A DNA stretch of 64,000 nt from Gnetum montanum (lineage: Eukaryota > Streptophyta > Gnetopsida > Gnetales > Gnetaceae): assembly GCA_015680685.1 (NCBI GenBank), contig MNCI01005867.1, positions 93,588-157,587 of the forward strand, in the 5' to 3' direction. Of this stretch, positions 34,399 through 45,775 are shown in pieces. The notes beneath the pieces were generated by a model. That model was not told the DNA's origin and made no database searches. It saw nothing but the letters and a program-made list of their open reading frames with translations. Every line of letters starts with the position of its first letter. Position 1 is the stretch's first letter. The translations under genes were made by a program, and so were the position numbers.

Positions 34399-35288
34399 AA
34401 TAGTTGTCCTGGCCTCTCAGGTCTTTTCTTTATTTTTTGTTTTACACATTTTTTCTTTACACCATTGTTTGTACGCTTAACATTTCTTACCTACTCTTTC
34501 TCGTTTTTATATATAAATATATTTTACCTTTAGTTGTTCTATTCTGTTATATTTTAGTTATTTCCCTCTATTTATTTTCACTAATAAAGCTATCTTATAT
34601 TACAAGATGTGATGGTGTGATGGTTGCACCCAATGGGGTCATGCTTGTTATGGGTTGCCTATTATATCTAGTTCTTACCTTAGCATTTTGGTTTCAGGAA
34701 ACTAAGTTACACTTTCTTTCATGCAACAAGCAGTGAGTCCATGACATCTGACCACTCACAATTTTCCATGGTCTCCCAGGATCAAGAGAAGTACAGTCCC
34801 TTTTCCATTAATCAACTCCAATCAATCTTTGACCTTGGTGGATTCCGAACTTGGGAAGGATCTAAGTGGTAAGGAACAGGGTGTGACTTCAAGGGGATGT
34901 GGTGGACCATGTATCCCCCTATGATCTCTCATGCATTGTTGCCCTCAGGGATCCCTTGCCATTCCATGGCCATGAATAACAGAAACCTGGCATGTCCTTG
35001 CATGGTGTGGTTCCCATTTGAAAAAAGAAAAAAATAACAAAACAAAAAAAACCAACAAAAAACAATGGGAATTCAAAGCACACCCTTTGGACCAACCAAT
35101 CTATCCTCGCATGGTGTGGTTCCCATTCAAAACAAATAAACAAACACAATAATGGGAATTCAAAGCACACCCCTTGGATCAAATAATAGGCTACAAGCAC
35201 TAGTTATGGGACTCGGACGGCATGTTACCCAAATCTGATAGTCCTCTCTAACTAAGGCCCTTCCTCACTTCCTACTTCCCTTTCCTTC

Positions 35289-35296
35289 TATATAAG
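35289..35296 (+). promoter_or_regulatory. TATA-like box in the spacer
   Basis: TATATAAG, followed by a conserved stretch. The minus copy has the decayed form CTCTATAAGA near 3777. Confidence 0.35.
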
Positions 35297-36052
35297 GAAT
35301 GGGATTTGGTCTCCACGGGCATGTGTATGACCTAAGTGAGTGGGTTGGTATTAGTCCATCACTACAACGTCACTAGCCATGGTCAGTCTTGATCCAAACC
35401 TGTAATGGATTCTTATCAGGTCACTTAACCACATACTTAAAAAAGGGACTATATTAATCTTGACCTCAGCACTCCATTCCACATGCTCTCCCTCTCATCT
35501 GTTGCTCTTTGTTTCTCACCTCACTACCAATTTCATGTTTTGATCATGTATCTTATTTTAGTGGTACTTCTAAATCCTTTGGTTAGTTCTTAGAGGTACG
35601 AGTATTAACCCTTGGTGACCATTAATTAACTATGGGGCCCACGGACTCCTAGGTTGAGGATGTGCAAGGGCAACCAAGGTTGAAGCCTGCTATGGGGAGG
35701 ACCCACTTGCATATCTATTGGTTCCACTTGTTAATCTCCTGCTCCTTTGATCTAATATGATGACCATTTCTATGCTACCCGTCGTGAGGGTCTCTATCGC
35801 CCAAGCTCCATCTTATGATCTTCTCTTGGATTCGACTCTTCTTTTGCGCTCGACACCCCTTCCACTTCGTTTCATGATGTCCTTGAGTCTCTAATCCCTC
35901 AATGACTCTAATTTTATGCTAAAATTCATAGATTCAAGTCTTTCCTTCATTGGTCAATGGTGGTCAACGTAGTTGAATAGCTGCATCGACGCAACCCTGG
36001 ATATGCAACAACTTACGTTTACGCAGCCCTGTTGATGCATTGTCCAAACTAC

Positions 36053-36060
36053 TATATATA
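36053..36060 (+). promoter_or_regulatory. TATA-like box upstream of the extra ORF
   Basis: TATATATA 457 bp before the ATG at 36517, preceded by a U3-like tcgacg/gatgcat region. The minus copy has TATATATATA at the equivalent place (about 3000-3011). Confidence 0.4.
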
Positions 36061-36278
36061 TGCATGTTTTTCTTTAGAATTTTGTCCATTTGCTCATAAC
36101 GCTAGGGGATTTTTTCAAGTTTTCTACATCCAATCTCCTTCTCGAGCACATAACCTTCCTAACGCTTGTCCACATCTACATGTTCCTTCATTCTTTTACT
36201 ACCGGAGGTATGCTCTACGTCGTAGGGGCCCATGATTCAATATATTAGGACACGATGGCTAACCCAAGAATTAACGCC

Positions 36279-36376
36279 TCCTAGGGTTAATCAAAAATCA
36301 ACGTACCCTAGGGTAATCCAAACACCTAGGGTCGAACACCTAGGGTTAATCAAAATGCCTCCTAGGGTTGATCGAA
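36279..36376. repeat. Short tandem motif CCTAGGGTTAATC(AAAA)
   Basis: Five to six imperfect copies of CCTAGGGT(T/C)(A/G)A(T/A)C within 98 bp upstream of the extra ORF. Confidence 0.6.
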
Positions 36377-36516
36377 GAATTCGCTTACATACACCACCTT
36401 AGATCAAATAGAATGCACATGTCACTGTCATAGCCAAGCCATCATGAAAAGGTATCTTGTCACCATTTTGGGGTAATATGCACACATTTTAATTTGTGGT
36501 TATGCTGTGATTGCAA

Positions 36517-39201
36517 ATGGCACCAAAACCAAGACGTCCAATGGAGGAAGGACCATCACAACCTCAGGAGAATCAACCTAGAACCAGACAAGAATGAGGC
36601 ACATGACCTCAGGAGCACGTAGAGGGCTCGCATGCAACTACCCCTCTCTATGAGGAATCCAACGTGGAATTTGTTCATCAGATTCCTGAAGAAGAGGTCC
36701 CCATAGAACAATTGCACAGGGACAAGACTCCAGTGAGAGTGCCATGGCTTGAGGTCACCTTGACTAGGGCTTTCCTTGACTTTATCAAGCCGAAAGAGCT
36801 ACAACAAATAGTCCTTAAAGAATTAAACTTCAGACCATTCCTAGAAAGTGCACCAGAGGAAGTCAGAACTCAACTATAGAATTCTTCCATGTGGACAATC
36901 ATCACATCTAGTGGTGAGTGGTACTTGGGGGAAACCTATCTCTTCTAGACAAATCAACAACCAAGGTCGCGAGTAAGAATCAAAGATATCCATGTGTCTT
37001 ACTCTGTAGAGGTAATCATCTAAGCCCTTGGGTTGCCTGAGACTAGGGTTGATGTGCCAGAAATTTCAAAATAAGCAAACCCCAAGGTGAAAGCGGGGTG
37101 GACCAGCCAATGCTATGGGGTAGACTGTAAGGAGTTTGGCACATTGACCATTGTAGAAAGGGTTTACTCTAAAATTGTGTCTTACCACTTAAATCCAATG
37201 ATAAGACCTAGCAAAGTCACCACCTTCTCTGCTCGTGCATGTGCCACTTTAAGTAGAAAATTCCCTATCAACCTTCCACAATTACTCTTCTTGGAAATTG
37301 AGAAACGGTTTGCGGAAAATGAACGTGGAAGGTGAGCTTTGCCCTTTCCCTACCTGATCAGAAAATTATGCAAATAGGCAAGGATAACATGATATGCCAA
37401 TGAAACACCCCATCATGCCCTAATTTCCTTGTGATGTGAAATGATGAAAGATAAAACCCCTGCCACAACCAAAATGAAGGAAGAGAAACCACCACCTCCA
37501 CCATCTGCACAAGCAACAGGGTCAGACTCATGCACAATCACAGAACACATATGCAAGATCCGACAGTCACTCCTACACCAACAAGAATAATAGGTAGGAA
37601 CTAGCAGTGGTGGAGACCCTTCGGTGTATCATCCTACCTTAAGCCATCTAGAACAAGTGGCTCGATCTGTGAGCTTGTTGGAGAGGGCAGGGCTGATGCT
37701 TTCAGCTATGGGAACATAAGTGCCTGCAAGAATAGACCCCAGTGCCTAAGAAGTAACAGTGTCAATGACCCAACAATTATTTCTAGAAATTTCAAGAAAT
37801 GCCGCTACTTTCTCAGTGTGCTTGGAGAAGGGTGAAGGGGCAACTATCTTGGTAATGCAGCACCAAGGATAAGAAGTCGCGATAGAAGTGGTTACCAATA
37901 TGATAGCCATGGCTCCCAATGCACCTACGACACCTATACCAAATGTACATGGACTTAGAGATGTGTAGACATCTGTAGGTACTCAGAGTGGTAGACTCAA
38001 TGCAGCACAACATGAGGAGTTGTTAGATCAACTAGTGGAAACTAGGCAACCACTTTTGAATTTCTTTGACCTTTTGGACAACATCACTGCAACCCAGTTG
38101 GAGCTACTCTCAGCAAAGGACAAATGCCTCATCCTAGAGGGGTAATTGGAAGTAGCTTAGGCAGACAATCAACACTTAGCTACAGAGGTTGCCCAATTTG
38201 CTGATCTGGTGATAAGCAACAGTGACATCACCACAAATGAAGCTCTTCAACAGCTTCAAATCAAGCTCCAAAAAGTTGAGTACGAGTGAGAGTCGGTGAC
38301 CTTTGACAAGTCCTTAGTGGAAGCCCATTCTTATTATCTACATAAGAACTTGATAGAGGTTCGCCAAGAGAATGTTGGGTTGACCGCTGAAGTTCATCGC
38401 CTGCATAATGTTAGTCTCAAAAATCAACAAATGAAGGATATTTTCCGCCAACAAGAGGATGAGCTAGCTAGGGTAAACACTGATGTAAGAAGATTAGCTT
38501 CTAAAAATCGTAATCTATCAATGGAGGAAGTCCAAGCCTTGCAACAGAAGACAACCATTGAAATCGCCGCTTGGAAGAATGAGGCCCTCAAGTTTGAACG
38601 AGTGAAAATTCACTACAGGGATCAAGTGGAATTGTAAAAAGAAATTAACAAAAAAGAAATCCAAGTCGCAAAGGCTAGGATGAATCAAGCCCTCCAACAG
38701 CTCAAGGAAGGAGGTGAGGTGTGGCATCCCATCTTTAATGGATTAAATTCCTACAACCAAGTTGAGATTTGTCTCAAGGAGCTGCAGATTGAAGAAATGA
38801 TAGAATACATGGAACTAGCCAACCTTCGTTATGCAAACCTAGACATGCTTATAGCTAGGAGGCCACAGTCAAACCTTGAGAAGCAAGTGGCCACCTTATA
38901 TTCATTATACGAGGGCGAGTTCAAGGCACATAAGGAGACAAAGCAAAATTTGGAAACAGTAAATGTGGAACTCGAAGTTCTTCACACCCACTTTGAAGGG
39001 TAACACTCTATTGCAAAGAACTTGGCCTGATGAATGGATGACTACCAGTGGCTGCAAGCATCAATCCAAGCATTCGACATTGAATAAAAATAGTTTGCAG
39101 CCTGATTCATCAATTTAAAGAAGCTCTTCCCTATGCATCCATGTCCTTGGGATGTTCCTGTTCCAGCACACATTGGCAAAGCTTCTTGGACTGTAAAGTA
39201 A
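36517..39201 (+). pseudogene. Extra ORF in env position, Athila-like host element
   Basis: From ATG 36517 (MAPKPRRPMEEGPSQPQENQ) one reading phase runs to TAA at 39199-39201, about 895 codons, without any net shift but with roughly 26 stops. The N-terminus is Pro/Glu-rich. At 36810-37310 is a folded-looking region: ELNFRPFLESAPEEV, WYLGETY, VSYSVEVII, ALGLPE, IVSYHLNPMIRPSKVTTF and KFPINLPQLLFLEIE. This pattern resembles the 'putative plant transposon protein' family found in Athila env positions (inference). From about 38030 to 39000 it is rich in Gln/Glu/Leu heptads, a likely coiled coil, ending with HPCPWDVPVPAH. The unit follows INT, as in Athila. No membrane span was seen, so a viral envelope role is doubtful. 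Confidence 0.75.
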
Positions 39202-39477
39202 AGAAGACAAAATGAGGGCTCTGTTGGAGGCTTTCCAATTACCTCCAAAAGTTACAACAATTTCAAGATAGCCATAACCACTACCTCAACCACCACATGA
39301 ACCTGAAGCTAGTGAGGGCCCATCCAAACCATCGCCACTAGGAACTCTATGACCTTCTTTAGAAACATCAGCATCTTGGTAGGGTTGTGCATCCATTGTT
39401 GTTAAGGTGTTCAATTTTGTTATCCACGAATACCACAATTTCGTAATTTCTTCTGTACACTCAGGCACTTAGTGTAT
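39202..39477 (+). other. Tail of the Athila-like host element up to E2
   Basis: Noncoding, Thr/Pro-like translation with stops. The host element's 3' LTR is not reached; E2 starts at 39478. Confidence 0.5.
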
Positions 39478-41297
39478 TGAAACACCATAAAATTTCAGGA
39501 CCCTCATGCTTCAGCAAAGTCTTGGAATTTGGGCAAGGACTTCCACAAATGCAGCATCATGATGGTTCAACAAGAAAGTGTAGGCACTAAGGATAGACTG
39601 TCCAGTCTGGAAAGTTTTCTATCTCCAGTGCTGACAAGCCCACTGGATTCTCCAGCCTACCCAACTGGACAATTGACCCGGCTGACAGTCTACCCAGAAA
39701 CCATGCTAGAAGTTGTCGAAAGTGTTCGGGATGAGCAAAATAGTTTAGTAAGTTTTCTAGTGAAGAAGTCTGCTATGCTACACTACCCTGTGTAGTGTAG
39801 CAAGCCTTCAAAGATAACCGTTCAAGCGTCCAAATGCAAATTGACAAAATGATTACAAGACAAGTCAAGATTCAGCCAACACAAGGTGCTACGCTATGTA
39901 GCGTAGCAACGGAAGAACAAAAAGGCCCATCTTGCCAAGTGATTCCAACAAGAAGATTGTACTTTAGCAAGACTTCAGCCTCCAAAACTGGTTGCCCCAC
40001 TTAGCCCTCAAGGCCTTGAGCAAAGTTTCTTGCTAGAAAAATGGCAGAACAAGGAAGCATGATACACTGGCTACTATGCTGTGCTACGCTACATAGCATA
40101 GCACAACGTAGCAACAATGCAAAAATAATAGAAGTGTTTCAAACATGAATTCAGCAAGTCTGAAGGCTTCTTGTCATGAAGGACAAAAGTTGCAGTTGTT
40201 TGCCTGACCAAGCCTCAAACAAATGCTCTTTGGCTCCTACGCAAATTTTTGTTAAGACCAGTGGCTACGCTATGCTACACTACGTAGCGTAGCACAATGT
40301 GGCAAGCAACTACTTACACTACACCAATGTGCTCAACAATGTGAGTAGTGCAACACTAGCACAGAAACATCAAGACATCTTTAGGTAGCTCTAGAACTTG
40401 TTGGCAACAATCTTTCTCACTCTGGCATCTCCTTGGCAAAATCAGCAATTTTACTTCATTTTGCATACCCTTGGTCAACTCCCAAAAAATTGTTCCTAAG
40501 CTTGACTCTACTTGTAAGAGTAGGGAAGACGTAGTCCTAGGGCATAGCCTCCATTTTGCTTGCATTGACGGCACACTGGATTTTGGCACATGCAATTTTA
40601 GCAGTATGGTCACAGCATAACAATGCTCACCTCCAGCATCTCACACCTACATAGTACAGCCATGTTTACACCTTGTGGGGCCCATGACACATGGCATCCA
40701 GATCATGTTTTTCTCCTACTCCTAGCCCTATAAATACCCCGATAAACAATGCTCGGGGGGTTGGCAAAAAAATTGGCTATGGGTTGACTATTGGCTTTTA
40801 GCATTGATTGGCTTTCAAGTTGGCTTTCGAAAAGCATAGTTGGAAATTTTTAGCACTCTGGTTGGCTTTAAATTTACTAATTGGCTCCACGGTTCAGGGA
40901 TCTGTAAGCATACTGCTATGTGTAAGCTGTGCCTCTTCCGTGTTGCATAACCTGTTGTACACCTTTCAGTAAGGCAAAGGATCAAACCTGCAACCTTTGG
41001 GGTGGTGCACTCTCTCACCCAAATCTGTTTTTCTATTCGCTTACTATCATTGTTGTTTTATATTATTTTCACCACTTTACATTTTCCAATCATCGATTTA
41101 CTTCACATGTCTCACTTCCAAAACAAATGTTTACGAAAGGTTAAGATACACTGATTAAGTCCCTGTCTGATCGACTAGACCATTCAAGGCACCCCACTTT
41201 CGTTTCTCTCCAACACGGCCCTCGCATAAATCTAGGGTTAAACTGTTCACCCAACAACCTCTTGGTGTTCCAGCTACCGACATTTTCGATCACTACA
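39478..41297 (+). repeat. E2 5' LTR
   Basis: 1820 bp, TGAAACACCATAA ... CACTACA. TATAAATA at 40729-40736. Motif clusters such as GCTACGCTATGTAGCGTAGC lie at 39889-39908 and other places. Only part of the E1 LTR aligns strongly outside the ends. Confidence 0.8.
40729..40736 (+). promoter_or_regulatory. TATA box of E2 5' LTR
   Basis: TATAAATA, equivalent to 11571 in E1. Confidence 0.6.
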
Positions 41298-41302
41298 ATT
41301 TT

Positions 41303-41320
41303 TGGCACTAGAAGAAGGAC
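41303..41320 (+). other. E2 primer binding site
   Basis: tggcactagaagaaggac, five bases after the LTR end; three differences from E1, tRNA not identified. Confidence 0.5.
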
Positions 41321-41385
41321 CTTTTGGTGCCCTTTCTGCATCTTACAGGTAGTCCTACATGCTCTTTGTACCCCGTCATGCACTA

Positions 41386-41464
41386 GAGTAAACGTGACAC
41401 CCTTTTGTGGTTGTTTACGCATCGTGTGGTATAGATTGGTCGCAACGACGGTTCCTTTGGAACC
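41386..41464 (+). other. Leader hairpins of E2 (single copy)
   Basis: GAGTAAAC...GTTTACGC (41386-41420, one mismatch) and GGTTCC-TTT-GGAACC (41450-41464, perfect). Same spacing as E1. Confidence 0.6.
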
Positions 41465-41539
41465 CAGCAGGAGGAAAAGCCTCCGATCACTTATTGATCT
41501 CTGTGTTTCTCGTTTGCAATTTCCCTTTTATCACACAAA

Positions 41540-44165
41540 ATGATTCTACCAACAACCGTTGTTTCCACCTCAAGCTTTGAGGCTCCTTTCTCGGCTCAAA
41601 GCACCATAGGTGCTGAGCGACCACCTAGTCCAATGCTGGTGTCACGCCAATCTCTTAGGATCCAACATCTGTCACCTAAGTTCTTGGCACAAGACATAGA
41701 GCATTATGACTTCCTCTATGCAAGATCTAGGCAAATCTACCCCTGGACCGCCAAGAACTCAAGAACAAATGCAACTTTGAGTTCCTTCATCAGAATGGGA
41801 GGGATTTTATCCCTACCCCTGATGTTACCATCCCCCTGATGAAAACATATAAATGGATCTTAGACTAGCTGCTGCCAATAAGTAAGTCTAGGGAACAAGA
41901 TACCGTGTCTCATTACGATGAGGCATTCCAACAAGGGCAGGAAGACCTGGACTCCCAATCTGAGGGTGATGGCCAAACTTACTCTGCAACCATCCCTCCC
42001 ACCACGGTGTTCAGGTCAAACCCAATTTTTGCATCAATCCCCTTTGTGATTATCACGACTTCGCCGCAATCTACATTTTCATCAACCATGGGCAACCATT
42101 CTGCATCCTCAATGTACCAATATGCTCCTCCCTTAGAATCATTCCCAGGCACTCTCCCTCCTCATTCTATCCCATCCTCATACCAAGCGCTGGTCATAGC
42201 TATGTTGTCCTACGTGCACACCACGTCTACTTCACAGCTGCATGGAGTCTCTACTCCTATTCCATCATCTACACCTATTCCACCATCAGTAGTAGGCCTA
42301 GCCCCAATCACGTGGTGGACCCCAGCCACTTTGCTCCCTGTTTTGCAACCCTCCCAAATGCCACATTACCCTTACCATCAAGCATACCAAGTCCCGCAGG
42401 TGTCACAACCAAGTGTGGGACTATGGCCCATCCCATCAATCATGCAAATGACTAACCCTACAGCACCACCAATGGTCACCGCTCCAACAGCACCACCCAC
42501 TAGGTGGTGGACCTCACAGGTAACACCCTTCACAAGGGCAGCCCCAACAGCACCCCCTATGAGCCAAGCCGCTATCCTTACTACGCCACCAATGATGGTT
42601 GCCCCTACAACCCCACAATTGTCTACGTCATCTCCAAGTTTGGACCAAGCATTCCAACTTATCCAGACTCTCGCTGAAGAGATTAAACGTCTCAAAGCTG
42701 CTGGTTCCAACATAGTGTAGGTCATGGATTTCTACCATGAAGACCCCATCAACCCGGTCATTCCCATGCTCACATTACCCCCTAGGATGCCATTCCCCCA
42801 CTTCACAAACTATAATGGGAAGGACGATTCTAACATTCATTTAGTCACATTTAGATCTGAATCTTTGTTGGTGTTGTTGTGGCCACACACTATTATTCGC
42901 GTCTTTGTTATGTCTCTAATGGGAAAAGCTTTAGAATGGTACCATGCACTCCCGCGTGCCTCCATCTCAACACTGGAGGAGCTACTGACCTAGTTCATGA
43001 CTCGCTTCAAGTATAACTTGAAGCCTAAACTCATGCTGGATCAGTTGATGGGCATTAAGCAAGACCGCTGGAGTCAATACAAAATTTTATACAGCGGTGG
43101 AGCACTACCTTGAATGAGATCCGTGAGCCTATCACAGAGGCCCATTTGCTGGCTATCTTCAAGGGGGCGGTAAATGATTTCATCAAATCCAAGCTATACT
43201 ACCTAGCCCCACACTCTCTCAGTTAGGCTTTTGCCTAGACGAAGAGCATCCAAGACGTGGTTGAAGCCAGTAAAGACCTGACTTATGTTATGTACAAAAA
43301 TTCATATACTGAAAAAGACAAATAGAAGGGCAAAGCCACAACGGCCACGGTGGCTGCCATGGCAAACGAGGCAAAGCCCAACAACAACAATAATAAAAAG
43401 GTAGCCACAACATCAACTAACCCCATGTCTAGCTCAAGTAATGCTACCCAACCCTCCATGTCGGCACCAGAGGCATCAACCCAGCCTAAACCCAACTTCG
43501 AGCATAAAGATCACTCCAAATACACCCCTCTACCCATTAAGCCTTCAGAACTCTTGAAGAAATTGTTGGGGGTTGGGTATATTTAACATAAACGGATGTC
43601 GAAGGAGGCGACCAAACAACATCAGCGGTATTGTGAACTCCTTAGGAACCCCTCCTTGGCTACGACCAATGAGCCACCAGTTCCTAAGAACTTTAGACTG
43701 GAGCGGTTCCATGACTACCATCAAATTTGTGGTCACAACACGGATTACTGTCTAGCATTAAAAGATGACATCCAATGGATGATTAATCAGGGGAAGTTGG
43801 TTTTGGACGAAAGTAACCCTATCCACCCTAAAAATCAATCCATGCATGTCTGCAAGGACCCCCTCAATGCTAACAATGTAGGGTACATTATCAACATGAT
43901 TGGCATAGATAGTAACCCAGAACCACCACAGCAGCTGTTTGTGGTTCGTGTTCCTCAACGTAGCATAGCAACACCAACAACGACAAAAAAGATGCCACAA
44001 CAACCATTCATCCTAAAGGTTCCCCCTCGGACATCCACCCCTGCACCCTTCATATTCAAAATCACGTTTCCACCCACACTAACACCACAAACACCATTTT
44101 TCATTAGGGGGCTAAAACACTCAACTGCCCCCATTACACAGAGCCAATCTAAGATGGCATTATAG
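41540..44165 (+). pseudogene. gag: gag of E2, Tat lineage
   Basis: ATG at 41540 opens a 99-codon stretch with stop at 41837; the frame returns at 41905 with 271 open codons. The N-terminus is Pro/Thr/Ser-rich and the tripeptide-like AP(T/P)AP recurs near 42450-42610. The capsid-like core 42724-43230 has FPHFTNYNGKDDSN and STLEELL. The knuckle-like HDYHQICGHNTDYC is near 43710-43755. From 43596 the phase is the same as PRO, so gag and PRO were one frame. Frame shifts near 41840, 42720 and 43070. Confidence 0.75.
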
Positions 44166-44467
44166 CCTTCCCATTCAAAGAAATAGGAAGAGTGTCTAAT
44201 GGACGAAACGGCCAAGGAACGTACCACCCTAGGTCCCCCCAAGCCTACCCCCTCATCCTCCGTTTCTACACCCCCCTCATCATCAATAGTTGATGCCCCT
44301 ACGCACACACAATCATCACCATCCCATTCAAGAAGGTCCAACCCAAAACTTGAAGCTACTCCTCCTCGAGAAATTCATCTCCTAGAACGAATGGAGGAGG
44401 AGAAGGGCAGCAAACAACAAGAAAGTGGACAGGACCTTGTAAACACCCTTACTTAGGTCAAACAGGC

Positions 44468-45302
44468 TCTAAAACAAAAGAATACAACCTTAAGCTTGTA
44501 TGACCTAGTAATGACCTCCACTACACACCGCAAGGCCTTGGTTCGCATGTTAACGTCCATACCGATTGACAAAAACATGCCGGCAGAGGAGAAAGCAATC
44601 CATGCGGTCATGCTTCCTTCTATGCCTGAAGAACCATGGCCATCTTAATTGATATTCCATGATGAGTCCATCAAGGATGACCTTGAGAAGGGCCAGGCCA
44701 CAACAACGCCCCTGTTCATCACAATTTGGATCGGTCAGCACAAGATCCGAAGAGTACATGTTGATGATGGGGCTGCTACAAATGTCATCCCATTTCCCAT
44801 AGTGGACAAACTAGGTTTGGAAGATCAAATCAAACCCATGACAACCTATTGTCTGAAGTCGTTCAATGGAACATGGGTGGTGGTAAAGGGGACTGTCCAC
44901 ATTAACTTTATGGCAGGGGACTAGTTCCTCACAAGTACAACATTCATCATGGTAGAAGAGATTCCTAGGTTTAACCTGATCTTGGGGAGGTCATGGTTAG
45001 CCCAACTTAGGGCTGTCTCTTCATCCATACATCAAGAAATCCTCCTACCTTACGCAGGCAGGGAGGTGGTGATCTACGGTGACGAAGTGGCCACCCAAGT
45101 AATAAACAATGTCGACATGGAGCAAGGTTCAAAAGTAATAATCTCTAAGAATGAAGTGCCTATCTCCACCGAAGCTACTTGTTTGGCAAATGAGCTAGCC
45201 CAAAATGCCGACTCAAAAAACGAAACTACGTGGGCCGAATTACCTTTCCAAGCGGTAGATAACGATATAGAAGAATACCGCAACAAAGCCCCTCAGCCTT
45301 AG
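44468..45302 (+). pseudogene. Aspartic protease of E2
   Basis: Same phase as the gag tail. Active site RVHVDDGAATNVI (near 44751-44790), then NLILGRSWLAQLRAVS. The C-terminus has WAELPFQAVDNDIEEY and a TAG near 45300. One TAG interrupts the core (44923). Closely similar to 15504-16364, whose active site reads VNDG instead of VDDG. Confidence 0.8.
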
Positions 45303-45540
45303 GCATCACCAAGCCCATGATGGGTTAGAAAGCAGCTACGAGAATGATCATTACTTGCATAGCGTAACTACTCCACTACTTCTGTATCATACATTTATTC
45401 TTTGTTTGTTCCATATTCGTTTGTTTATGCTAAGTGTCTGCCTCATTCTTTAAACCATTTACATCATGTCCACTATTTACATCATGCTACAACCTGCTAA
45501 GGCCTAAAATTGGCAGAAATTTTCTTTACCATCATGCGAT

Positions 45541-45619
45541 GGCCCAAAATGGCCTAAAACTAGCAATGGCCTGGAATGGCCTTAAACTATTATTAAGGCC
45601 CAAAATGGCCTAAAACTAA
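45541..45619. repeat. Hairpin array a of E2 (after PRO)
   Basis: Three units of GGCC-nnnnnn-GGCC-T(A/T)AAACTA type, against six in E1. Same position relative to PRO and the antisense gene. Confidence 0.7.
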
Positions 45620-45775
45620 AATGAGATGCTCCCAAGGAGTTTAATTAATAAAAAAATGATAAATAAGCCAAAGTGAAATAAATCTCTCCATATTCCATTT
45701 TTTCATTCAAAATATTAATCAATAGTGTTTAAAACATTCTTTGCAAAAATCTAAATAAAATTCTCTACTACTACG

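Larger units (their letters stand above)
34399..36516 (+). other. Conserved spacer between INT and the extra ORF
   Basis: No gene. Pyrimidine-rich and AT-rich at 34410-34600. Long stretches match 2518-4619 reverse-complemented, so this noncoding DNA was part of the element. TATA-like boxes at 35289 and 36053 and a U3-like segment at 35950-36060 suggest an internal promoter. A repeat of CCTAGGGTTAATC type lies at 36279-36376. Confidence 0.6.
8664..39477 (+). mobile_element. Long Athila-like retrotransposon hosting a nested insertion (E1)
   Basis: 5' LTR 8664-9537, PBS 9539, gag part 1 9722-10486, nested E1 10487-28992, gag part 2 28998-30680, PRO, RT-RH, INT to 34398, spacer, extra ORF 36517-39201, tail to 39477. 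There E2 begins. Removing E1 leaves about 12.3 kb of Athila-type order. The 3' LTR is not seen; E2's right end is truncated, so the continuation is lost or outside the window. Confidence 0.75.

Noticed and set aside
36517-39201. A true viral envelope gene
   Set aside because: No signal peptide, membrane span or glycoprotein-like Cys pattern seen; coiled coil and the 'plant transposon protein' pattern fit better.
42378-42725. 115-residue minus-strand frame in E2 gag
   Set aside because: Shadow of the Pro/Thr-rich gag repeats, not conserved in E1.
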